NCBI GenBank assembly: GCA_050942625.1
Contig: JBMNNS010000072.1
Coordinates: forward strand, 1 to 8,334
Direction: 5' to 3'
From: JBMNNS01 sp050942625
Lineage (GTDB): Bacteria; Bacillota; Dethiobacteria; DTU022; UBA8154
DNA length: 8,334 nucleotides
Positions 1 to 5,844 of this stretch are shown here, in pieces (the stretch's first letter is position 1; every line of letters starts with the position of its first letter). The notes under the pieces were generated by a model. It ran no database searches. It was not told the DNA's origin and saw nothing but the letters and a program-made list of their open reading frames with translations. A program made the translations under genes and the position numbers.

Positions 1-333
1 GATATTTTCCCTGGTCCATGTTATCTCCAGTAAAGTCCAAGAATCAAGGACACTCTTCCTAATTTTAGGGTATGTAGGTTCTTCAAGGTTTAGTATTTCA
101 TAATAAGTTTTTAAATGTTCGTATAATATTTTTCTAAACCTCAAATATTTTTCCTGTTCTAAAACTTTTGTTATTATAAATGAAAACCTAAATTTTGCTT
201 CCGCCAGGTTATAATTAAGGGTAAAAATTGCTGGAAAACGGACAAGAAAAGCAATTAATAAGTCAGCCATTGAAATATTTCCTATGGGCTGTTGTTTGAG
301 ATGCACCAAAACTAATCCCCCCATATTGTCCAT
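1..333 (-). CDS. Unrecognised protein, 5' part only (runs off the window)
   Basis: An open frame of 111 codons starts at the ATG at 333-331 and is still open at base 1, so the C-terminus is missing. A stop lies five codons upstream of the ATG. I do not recognise the family. The visible part begins with a short beta-like stretch (GLVLVHL), then a hydrophobic segment around residues 23-36 (ADLLIAFLVRFPAIF), then an amphipathic, charge-rich helical region (EQEKYLRFRKILYEHLKTYY). It has no clear signal peptide and is probably cytoplasmic. Codon use and amino-acid composition look like those of a real protein. The start is uncertain. The ATG at 333 has only a weak AAGAGC upstream; ATG at 324 and GTG at 306 (preceded by a GGGGGGA run) are alternatives. 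It lies beyond the rny terminator, so it needs its own promoter. Confidence 0.72.
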   Translation of the reverse strand, partial: MDNMGGLVLVHLKQQPIGNISMADLLIAFLVRFPAIFTLNYNLAEAKFRFSFIITKVLEQEKYLRFRKILYEHLKTYYEILNLEEPTYPKIRKSVLDSWTLLEITWTRENI

Positions 334-451
334 TAGAAATTGCTCTTAAATGTTTAATAACTTAGTTAACAGTTCAATTGTCCAAAAATAGGTTTAAAAC
401 AATTAATTGCCAACCTCCCCTAAAAAAGTTGTAAAAACTACAGTATTCGCC

Positions 452-482
452 TTTATAATCCTACTACCGGGCAATTACTCAA
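452..482 (-). promoter_or_regulatory. Weak candidate promoter for the partial gene at 333-1
   Basis: On the minus strand TTGAGT (482-477) is followed by TATAAA (457-452) with a 19-base spacer, or by TTATAA (458-453) with 18. It lies after the rny terminator and about 120 bases before the next start codon, where a promoter is needed. The match is moderate and the spacing long, so this is tentative. Confidence 0.3.
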
Positions 483-518
483 TTACTTATTCAATAACAG
501 TTTAAATAATTCCTTCTC

Positions 519-547
519 AAAAAAGAAAAAAAGTGCCTTGCGGCACT
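519..547 (-). terminator. Rho-independent terminator of rny
   Basis: Read on the minus strand, a perfect 6-bp stem AGTGCC/GGCACT closes a GCAA (GNRA-type) tetraloop (547-532). It is followed at once by TTTTTTTCTTTTTT. It begins 19 bases after the rny stop codon, so it ends the rny transcript. The strand is clear because the T run follows the stem only on the minus strand. Confidence 0.93.
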
Positions 548-565
548 AATTACCAAAAATATGTT

Positions 566-2104
566 CTATTTGGCATATTCAACGGCGCGGGTTTCCCTGA
601 TAACGGTAACCTTAATTTGTCCTGGGTATTCCAGTTCCTGTTCAATTTTTTTGACTATATTTCTGGCTACCTGTGCTGCCGTTAAATCATTAACCTTGTC
701 GGGCTTAACCATAATACGTATTTCACGGCCGGCCTGGATAGCAAACGCTTTATCAACACCCTCAAAGGAATCTGCTATTTCTTCCAGTTTTTCCAGGCGT
801 TTAATATATGCCTCCAAGGTTTCTCTTCTGGCACCAGGTCTTGCAGCGGAAATAGCATCAGCAGCCTGGATTAAAACAGCTTCCATCGTTTGGGGCTCAA
901 TGTCACCATGATGTGCAGCTATAGCATTAATAATTTCAGGAGATTCACGATATTTTTTGGCCAGTTCTGCTCCATTTACAACATGCGGGCCTTCTGTTTC
1001 ATGATCCAGGGCCTTTCCAATATCATGGAGTAATCCTGCCCTTTTTGACATTTTTATATCCAGGCCCAGTTCTGAGGCCATAATGCCTGCCAAATGAGAC
1101 ACCTCTATAGAATGTTTCAAGACATTTTGTCCATAACTTGTACGAAACTTTAATCTACCTAACATCCTAATAATTTCGGGATGCAAGCCGTAAACTCCCA
1201 CTTCAAATGCAGCCTGCTCCCCTTCTTCCCTTATTTGGGTTTCTACTTCATGACGGGCCTTTTCTACCATTTCCTCAATACGTGCAGGATGGATACGGCC
1301 ATCTATTATTAACTTTTCCAGGGCAATGCGAGCAATTTCCCTTCTAATCGAATCAAAACCTGATAAAATAACTGCTTCAGGTGTATCATCAATAATTAAG
1401 TCAATACCGGTTAATGTTTCCAGCGTACGGATATTTCTTCCTTCCCTGCCAATGATGCGTCCTTTCATTTCATCATTGGGGAGGTTTACCACAGAAACTG
1501 TTGATTCTGAAACATGATCTGCAGCACACCTTTGAATAGCTTGGGTAATAATTTCCCTGGCCCTTTTGTCCCCTTCTTCCTTTGCTTGTTGTTCCACATC
1601 CTTAATCATTTGGGCAATTTCATGTTGTATTTCTTCTTTTACCCTATCAAGAATAATGTCCCTGGCTTCTTCAGTAGAAAGTCCCGAAATCCTTTCAAGA
1701 TCAACAAGCTGTTGTTGATAAATAGCTTTCAGGTTTTCCTGGATCTGTTCGGTTTCTTCACTTTTCTTTTTTAATTCTTCTTCCTTTCTTTCCAATTGAA
1801 ATGATTTTTTATCCAGCATTTCTTCTTTTTGCAGGTTGCGTCTTTCCATGCGTTGCAGCTCGGAACGCCGTTCTTTTGTTTCTTTATCCAGTTCGTTCCT
1901 TAGTTTGTGAACTTCTTCTTTAGCCTCAAGTATTTTTTCTTTTTTTAGAGACTGGCTTTTGATTTCTGCCTCTTTAATTATTTTTTGGGCAGCTTCTTCC
2001 GCAGAAGCTATTTTGGCTTCAGCTAAGTGTTTACGAACAAAATAACCGGCCCCGGCCCCTATTAATAAACCAATTGCACCAATAACAACATCAAAGTATT
2101 CCAA
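566..2104 (-). CDS. rny: Ribonuclease Y
   Basis: RNase Y is a membrane-anchored endoribonuclease that starts mRNA decay in many Firmicutes. The order of domains is complete. There is an N-terminal membrane helix (about residues 5-22, VVIGAIGLLIGAGAGYF) and a long charged coiled coil (about 28-190). A KH RNA-binding domain follows with IIGREGRNIR at 217-226. The HD metal-dependent catalytic domain has H331, the H360-D361 pair in LLHDIGKA, HH at 398-399 and D416. The length of 512 aa is normal (about 520 in Bacillus). The start is TTG at 2104-2102, preceded by a strong AGGAGGTGA (2123-2115). The gene is downstream of recA, but a terminator and its own promoter lie between them, so it is probably transcribed mainly on its own with a leader of about 300 bases. 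A terminator follows the stop. Confidence 0.98.
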   Translation of the reverse strand: MEYFDVVIGAIGLLIGAGAGYFVRKHLAEAKIASAEEAAQKIIKEAEIKSQSLKKEKILEAKEEVHKLRNELDKETKERRSELQRMERRNLQKEEMLDKKSFQLERKEEELKKKSEETEQIQENLKAIYQQQLVDLERISGLSTEEARDIILDRVKEEIQHEIAQMIKDVEQQAKEEGDKRAREIITQAIQRCAADHVSESTVSVVNLPNDEMKGRIIGREGRNIRTLETLTGIDLIIDDTPEAVILSGFDSIRREIARIALEKLIIDGRIHPARIEEMVEKARHEVETQIREEGEQAAFEVGVYGLHPEIIRMLGRLKFRTSYGQNVLKHSIEVSHLAGIMASELGLDIKMSKRAGLLHDIGKALDHETEGPHVVNGAELAKKYRESPEIINAIAAHHGDIEPQTMEAVLIQAADAISAARPGARRETLEAYIKRLEKLEEIADSFEGVDKAFAIQAGREIRIMVKPDKVNDLTAAQVARNIVKKIEQELEYPGQIKVTVIRETRAVEYAK

Positions 2105-2114
2105 TTATAAACCT

Positions 2115-2123
2115 TCACCTCCT
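2115..2123 (-). promoter_or_regulatory. Strong ribosome binding site for rny, fixes the TTG start
   Basis: AGGAGGTGA on the minus strand is an almost full complement of the 16S rRNA 3' end. It sits 10 bases from the TTG at 2104. No ATG or GTG in the rny frame lies closer, so the TTG start is well supported. Confidence 0.85.
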
Positions 2124-2194
2124 CAGTTAGTATTGCAAATAACCCCTTACACTGCAGCGCAATATTGTCTCTATAGCCCATGCTGTTATTATGC

Positions 2195-2228
2195 TATTAT
2201 GTTTTAATGATTTTATTATGTTTTAATG
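2195..2228. repeat. Two direct copies of a 15-bp AT-rich sequence in the rny leader
   Basis: TATTATGTTTTAATG occurs at 2195-2209 and again, identical, at 2214-2228, a 19-base period. On the transcribed strand it reads CATTAAAACATAATA. A related TTATTATG precedes the first copy (2187-2194). The repeats lie between the leader terminator and the rny ribosome binding site. CATAAT resembles a -10 hexamer, so a weak second promoter here is possible, but I see no convincing -35 element. Confidence 0.6.
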
Positions 2229-2235
2229 TTTTTCC

Positions 2236-2265
2236 AACAAAAATAAGCTGTGAAACCACAGCTTA
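2236..2265 (-). terminator. Rho-independent terminator upstream of rny (leader terminator or end of the recA transcript)
   Basis: On the minus strand the perfect 9-bp stem TAAGCTGTG/CACAGCTTA (2265-2257 and 2252-2244) closes a GTTT loop and is followed by TTTTTGTT. It is about 340 bases after the recA stop and 130 bases before the rny start. Because a good promoter lies upstream of it at 2444-2416, transcripts from that promoter must read through it to express rny. That fits attenuation. The first four bases of its 5' arm are shared with the long helix of the adjoining structured element. It may also stop recA read-through. Confidence 0.8.
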
Positions 2266-2376
2266 AAATAGACATAGCCATATTCACCTTTGGAGAAACA
2301 TTACTCCAACAATTTACAGGTTTATATAAAACGTCCTTAGACGTAACAAAAATCTATGGTTTTGGTCTATTTTAAG
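2262..2376 (-). ncRNA. Candidate structured leader RNA of rny (possible riboswitch or attenuator)
   Basis: A perfect 12-bp inverted repeat, CTTAAAATAGAC (2262-2273) and GTCTATTTTAAG (2365-2376), closes a 115-base element. It continues inward, after a small internal loop, with CCATA (2278-2282) and TATGG (2355-2359). Inside are two hairpins: TTGGAG/CTCCAA (2290-2295, 2304-2309) and ACGTC/GACGT (2331-2335, 2340-2344). A further GTGT/ACAC hairpin (2378-2389) lies on the 5' side. The 3' strand of the outer helix overlaps the 5' arm of the following terminator by four bases (2262-2265). The nesting is seen directly. That it folds as RNA and controls rny is inference. I could not match it to a known riboswitch class. 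A small inverted-repeat (MITE-like) element is the alternative. Confidence 0.45.
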
Positions 2377-2415
2377 GGTGTAAACACACAAATAAAAATT
2401 CGTAACCCGTTAACA

Positions 2416-2444
2416 ATTTTATCTTCTTAAGAAGTTTATGTCAA
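2416..2444 (-). promoter_or_regulatory. Sigma-A-type promoter for rny
   Basis: The minus strand carries consensus TTGACA (2444-2439), a 17-base spacer, and TAAAAT (2421-2416), which matches the -10 consensus at five of six positions. Transcription should begin near 2410, giving an rny leader of about 305 bases. The spacer contains the perfect palindrome CTTCTTAAGAAG (2423-2434), a plausible operator position. Confidence 0.8.
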
Positions 2445-2470
2445 GTAATAAATAATCTTCTTGGAAGAAT
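2421..2470. promoter_or_regulatory. Pair of similar inverted repeats in and above the rny promoter (possible operator)
   Basis: Two sites begin with ATCTTCTT. One is CTTCTTAAGAAG (2423-2434), a perfect palindrome between the -35 and -10 of rny. The other is TTCTTGGAAGAA (2458-2469), with TTCTT/AAGAA arms around GG, upstream of the -35. Their centres are 35 bp apart. The shared half-site and placement suggest a repressor binding pair, but no known regulator motif is recognised. Confidence 0.4.
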
Positions 2471-2481
2471 TAATACATTCC

Positions 2482-2496
2482 TAATAATCATTATTA
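2482..2496. promoter_or_regulatory. Fur/PerR-type 7-1-7 palindrome
   Basis: TAATAATCATTATTA is a perfect 7-1-7 inverted repeat. It matches the Bacillus Fur box (TGATAAT-N-ATTATCA) and the PerR box (TTATAAT-N-ATTATAA) at six of seven positions in each half. It lies about 40 bases upstream of the rny -35 element and about 105 bases after recA. Chance occurrence is possible in such AT-rich DNA. Confidence 0.4.
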
Positions 2497-2600
2497 ATTA
2501 ACATAAAACAGCCTGCTATTTTTTATCTTTTTTAAATACAGTTGAGCACATTTGGGCCTGTTTACCGGTATTACTTTAACTGGTGCTGCCTACTATTAAA

Positions 2601-3671
2601 TCACTCCTTTTCTATTTTAGGTTCTGTTTCTTCAACTCCATTTTCATTATTGCTGCCAGTGTCATTATTCTCATCATTGCCTTGCAGGGGTAAGAGGTTA
2701 TAGTGTAAACGAATTTTCATTTCTATTTCTGAGCTTAATTCAGGGTGTTGTCTCAAAAATTCTTTTGCATTTTCCTTTCCCTGGCCCAGTCTTTCTTCCC
2801 CATAAGAATACCAGGTGCCACTTTTTTTGATGATTTCACTTTCGCTTCCAAGATCCACAAGGCATCCTTCTCTTGAAATACCTTTACCAAAAATAAGATC
2901 AAATTCGGCCTGTTTAAAAGGTGGAGCCACTTTGTTTTTTACCACCTTGGCCCTGGTGCGGTTCCCGATCAAAAGATTTCCCTGTTTAATTGGTTCCAAT
3001 TTTCTAATGTCCAGCCTTACTGAGGAATAAAATTTTAAAGCCCTGCCCCCTGGAGTAACTTCCGGATTACCAAACATCACGCCAACCTTTTCCCTGATCT
3101 GGTTAATAAAAATAGCCGTTGTTTGTGATTTGCTGACGGCTCCAGATAATTTTCTCATTGCCTGGGACATCAGACGGGCTTGCAGGCCGACATGGCTGTC
3201 ACCCATTTCACCTTCGATTTCTGCCCTTGGGACAAGGGCAGCTACAGAATCGACCACCAAAACGTCGACTGCCCCACTTCTGACGAGCAGTTCAGAAATT
3301 TCCAGGGCCTGCTCACCTGTATCGGGTTGGGAAACCAAAAGCTCATCAATATTAACACCTAGTTCTTTAGCATAGGAAGGATCAAGGGCATGTTCCGCAT
3401 CAATAAATGCTGCAAAACCACCATTTTTTTGGGCTTCAGCGATCACATGCAAAGCAACAGTTGTTTTGCCGGAGGATTCCGGCCCAAAAATTTCCACTAT
3501 CCTGCCTTTTGGAAGCCCCCCTACGCCCAAAGCAATATCTATTGGTAAAGCCCCTGTAGAAATTACAGAGACATTAGCTCTTGTATCGGAACCAAGTTTC
3601 ATAATGGACCCTTTACCAAATTGTTTTTCAATTTGCAGTAAGGTCGTTTCTAAAGCTTTTTTCTTTTTCAT
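2601..3671 (-). CDS. recA: Recombinase RecA
   Basis: RecA forms ATP-dependent filaments on single-stranded DNA, catalyses strand exchange in recombinational repair, and stimulates LexA self-cleavage in the SOS response. All hallmarks are present in 356 aa: the N-terminal polymerisation helix (ETTLLQIEKQFGKGSIM), Walker A GPESSGKT at 63-70, Walker B VLVVDSVAAL around 137-146, the L2 DNA-binding region (about 195-210, including GNPEVTPGG), and an acidic Asn/Glu-rich C-terminal tail from about 331. The ATG at 3671 is the first in-frame start after a stop two codons upstream. Its GGGAGG ribosome binding site is 14 bases away, which is rather far. The gene follows thpR by 87 bases but has its own promoter and LexA box. 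Unlike in many relatives, no recX follows. Confidence 0.99.
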   Translation of the reverse strand: MKKKKALETTLLQIEKQFGKGSIMKLGSDTRANVSVISTGALPIDIALGVGGLPKGRIVEIFGPESSGKTTVALHVIAEAQKNGGFAAFIDAEHALDPSYAKELGVNIDELLVSQPDTGEQALEISELLVRSGAVDVLVVDSVAALVPRAEIEGEMGDSHVGLQARLMSQAMRKLSGAVSKSQTTAIFINQIREKVGVMFGNPEVTPGGRALKFYSSVRLDIRKLEPIKQGNLLIGNRTRAKVVKNKVAPPFKQAEFDLIFGKGISREGCLVDLGSESEIIKKSGTWYSYGEERLGQGKENAKEFLRQHPELSSEIEMKIRLHYNLLPLQGNDENNDTGSNNENGVEETEPKIEKE

Positions 3672-3696
3672 TTCTTAAATAATAGCCTCCCGTTGC

Positions 3697-3710
3697 TGAA
3701 CGTTTGTTTC
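3697..3710. promoter_or_regulatory. LexA (DinR) box controlling recA
   Basis: TGAACGTTTGTTTC matches the Bacillus LexA consensus CGAACRNRYGTTYC at 12 of 14 positions. It lies directly after the predicted -10 element, across the expected recA transcription start near 3706. A repressor there would block transcription. This supports normal SOS induction of recA. Confidence 0.75.
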
Positions 3711-3712
3711 AT

Positions 3713-3742
3713 ATTATCATATTTCTGTTTTACAAAAGTAAA
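3713..3742 (-). promoter_or_regulatory. recA promoter
   Basis: On the minus strand TTTACT (3742-3737) and GATAAT (3718-3713) are separated by 18 bases. The -10 is close to consensus and the -35 moderate. The LexA box immediately downstream strengthens the call. The promoter lies in the short thpR-recA gap, so recA can be transcribed independently of the genes before it. Confidence 0.6.
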
Positions 3743-3758
3743 TTCCTGCCTGGAAAGC

Positions 3759-4313
3759 TTATTTTAATAGAAAATCTTTAAGCGTTGTATATTCAGGGCC
3801 AGAAGGGTATAAGGTGCTTTTAATTAAAGAAAATCTATCAATAAACAACGTAGTTTTAGATTCCCATTTTTGTTCAAATACACCCGGGGGGAAATCAAAT
3901 GCGGAATTTTTTTGCCTGCCGATAGTCAGGTGGGGCACAACCTTCCTTTGCCCTGGGGGGAACCCAAGTTGTTTTGTAATCTCCTCAATTTCCATTGAAA
4001 GATTAATTATTTCTGCAGCTCCCCTTTTAATACCCCCCCAAAGAACACGTGGTCGTTTTTTATGAGGGAAAGCCCCCAAACCAGCTAAAGAAAGATTGAA
4101 AGAGGCTGTTCTATTTCCAAGTTCCTGCAGGGGTTTCTCTAATAAAGAAACCTGCCTAGAGGTTATGTTTCCTAAAAATTTTAATGTTATATGCATCAGT
4201 TCAGGGTTAACCCATTTAAACTCCTTGACTCCTTTTTGTTTCAATTTTTCCTGGAGGCAGCCAAGTTCTTTTTTTAGCTGTTGGCTTAAATTAATAGCTA
4301 GAAAGGAACGCAT
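3759..4313 (-). CDS. thpR: RNA 2',3'-cyclic phosphodiesterase (2H phosphoesterase, LigT family)
   Basis: Enzymes of this family open 2',3'-cyclic phosphate ends of RNA to 2'-phosphates, and in vitro some join tRNA halves by a 2'-5' bond. The two catalytic HxTx motifs are present: HITL (about residues 41-44 from the chosen start) and HLTI (about 128-131). The N-terminus MRSFLAINL and the core KWVNPELMHITLKFLG are typical. The length of 184 aa is normal. I chose the ATG at 4313 because GGTGA lies five bases upstream (4323-4319). A frame-open GTG at 4325 would add four residues but overlaps that binding site. The gene follows the metallophosphoesterase by 87 bases with no terminator seen, so it is probably the last gene of the ftsH-like operon. 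Association of thpR with recA is common in Clostridia. Confidence 0.92.
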   Translation of the reverse strand: MRSFLAINLSQQLKKELGCLQEKLKQKGVKEFKWVNPELMHITLKFLGNITSRQVSLLEKPLQELGNRTASFNLSLAGLGAFPHKKRPRVLWGGIKRGAAEIINLSMEIEEITKQLGFPPGQRKVVPHLTIGRQKNSAFDFPPGVFEQKWESKTTLFIDRFSLIKSTLYPSGPEYTTLKDFLLK

Positions 4314-4400
4314 TTTAATCACCACTTAAGATTTCTACATTAGCATAATTTTTCCTGCCCCTTAAATTAATGAATAGCTTCCCAAGGAATTTACCAGTCT

Positions 4401-5801
4401 TTAAGTATGCAGGAGAAAGCGTTCCAGGCTAAAATTTAGGGGATAATGCTTTACTTTAATTAGATCAGCAGTAATCGGAAGATAAGATTTATTTTCCGTT
4501 TCTTGAAAGGTTAACAAAACCAGGCAAAAATCCATTTCAAGGTTTTGTAGCCCTCTTATCCCAGAAGCTCCTGCAGTCCCTGCGTTTATTTCTATAAAGT
4601 TGTCCTCCTTTATAATATAGGGGCTGTGTGTATGTCCAGCTAATAGCAAATTGTTATTGCTTCTCAAGTATTTAAAACTTTTAGGGTCATGTGTAGCAAT
4701 TATGTCAACTGTACCGCTTTTATTAACCATTTCATATAGTCTTTTTGCATTTTCTTCCAGCATGTCAGGATCCTGTAAAATTAACTCCAATGAATATGAG
4801 GCAGGATCAGCCAGACCAAAAATCCGTAATTCAGCAACTTCTATTGTTTCTCCTTCCAGGACAGTTATGTTTTCAAGATTATCCTTCAAGTAGGCTACCT
4901 GGGAAGGGGATTCATGGTTTCCGGGGATAAAAATGTATGGTATATTAATTTCTTGCAGGTTTTTTCGCATTAGCTCCGCTTCAAAAGTAGTTCCATAGTC
5001 AAACAGATCCCCGGTGTCAATAATCAGATCAACGCTAAAGGTTTCTGCTATGCGCCTTATAAACTGAAATGCAGCAGGGTTATTATGAATATCGGAAACA
5101 TGGAGTACCTTTTTGCTCCCTTTTTTCAGGTCTTCCGGGCCGTCCTTTTCCATTTCTTTTTGCAAATATGAAAGGTTATTTACTACCTCAACAAACTGCA
5201 ACCCCATGTTATTGATAACTTGAGTACCCCCATCAAGGGCTTTTAAAACCCATGGTGCTGCTTCAAGCATACCTTCATATTCTGCTTCGGAAAATGCCTC
5301 CTGGTTGTAGGAGTTTATGGCAATAAAAAGCAAAAGAAAAAGCACTGCAAGGTTAACTGTACCTAATAAAACCATTTCTTTTTTGTCAATTTTATTCCTG
5401 GTCCATAACCTGGTCCATAATAGTGAACTGACCATACCTAAAAAAAATACAAATATGAATAAACTCACTACATATTTTAGAAAACCTTTTTTAATTTCGT
5501 TAGCAATAGTGTCTGTAGATAACCCTGTTTGCATGATGCCATTCAAATATGGTAGCAACTGCTCGGTATCAATACCTCTTAGTGAAATATTAAAGTCAAG
5601 CAAAGAGGTATGGGTTTGAGCAACAACCTTTCCTAAAGGGGGAAAGTGGATGAAAGTGTTTCCTCTTCCAGGAAATTTTAAATATCCTTCTAATTCAAAA
5701 GGCCCTACCAAAATATTGGTTGGGCTTAAAAAATGAATCAAAAAGAACATCAATAGTAAGCTAAAAACTATTTTTAAAACCAAACACTTATTAAATCTCA
5801 T
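4401..5801 (-). CDS. Three-pass membrane metallophosphoesterase (calcineurin-like)
   Basis: This 466-aa protein has a complete C-terminal metallophosphoesterase domain with SDIH (236-239), GDLFD (264-268), GNHE (294-297), the histidine in ATHD (371) and GHTH (389-392). These are the ligands for a two-metal centre that hydrolyses phosphoesters; the substrate is unknown. Before it lie three hydrophobic helices at about 9-26, 109-128 and 143-163. Between the first two is a beta-rich region with FPPLGKVVAQTH. The Arg/Lys-rich loop WTRLWTRNKIDKK between helices 2 and 3 should be cytoplasmic. That places the beta-rich region and the catalytic domain outside the membrane. The ATG at 5801 was chosen because helix 1 follows at once and GGGG lies about eight bases upstream. 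Starting at 5888 would overlap the upstream gene. It begins 43 bases after the FtsH-like gene, so co-transcription is likely. Confidence 0.88.
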   Translation of the reverse strand: MRFNKCLVLKIVFSLLLMFFLIHFLSPTNILVGPFELEGYLKFPGRGNTFIHFPPLGKVVAQTHTSLLDFNISLRGIDTEQLLPYLNGIMQTGLSTDTIANEIKKGFLKYVVSLFIFVFFLGMVSSLLWTRLWTRNKIDKKEMVLLGTVNLAVLFLLLFIAINSYNQEAFSEAEYEGMLEAAPWVLKALDGGTQVINNMGLQFVEVVNNLSYLQKEMEKDGPEDLKKGSKKVLHVSDIHNNPAAFQFIRRIAETFSVDLIIDTGDLFDYGTTFEAELMRKNLQEINIPYIFIPGNHESPSQVAYLKDNLENITVLEGETIEVAELRIFGLADPASYSLELILQDPDMLEENAKRLYEMVNKSGTVDIIATHDPKSFKYLRSNNNLLLAGHTHSPYIIKEDNFIEINAGTAGASGIRGLQNLEMDFCLVLLTFQETENKSYLPITADLIKVKHYPLNFSLERFLLHT

Positions 5802-5844
5802 CACATAACCCCATTCCAGGCGACTACTGATCCGAGCAGTATTT

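Noticed and set aside
413..420. Strong ribosome-binding-like GGGGAGGT on the minus strand
   Set aside because: No ATG or GTG follows at a usable distance. The nearest TTG frames close after a few codons or begin inside the motif, so no gene is supported. It is not in frame with the gene at 333.
472..487. Tandem CAATTACT octamer
   Set aside because: Two copies of a short AT-rich word are expected by chance in this sequence, and nothing around them suggests a role.
561..911. Plus-strand open frame of 116 codons over the 3' end of rny
   Set aside because: It is antisense to the conserved HD-domain half of rny, has no ribosome binding site, and its composition is that of a shadow frame. The same applies to the other plus-strand frames in the window.
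2331..2344. ACGTC/GACGT hairpin as a separate terminator
   Set aside because: The stem is only 5 bp and the following bases, TTTATATAAA, are not a proper T run. It fits better as an inner hairpin of the leader element.
2236..2410. Known riboswitch classes (T-box, S-box, TPP, purine, glycine, cobalamin, fluoride, cyclic dinucleotide)
   Set aside because: I looked for their conserved words, such as the T-box TGG-ACCGCG, TPP CTGAGA and purine core elements, and found none. The element is therefore left unassigned.
2105..2600. Degraded recX in the recA-rny gap
   Set aside because: Short frames on the minus strand show no RecX-like helical repeats and stops are dense from the first bases after recA.
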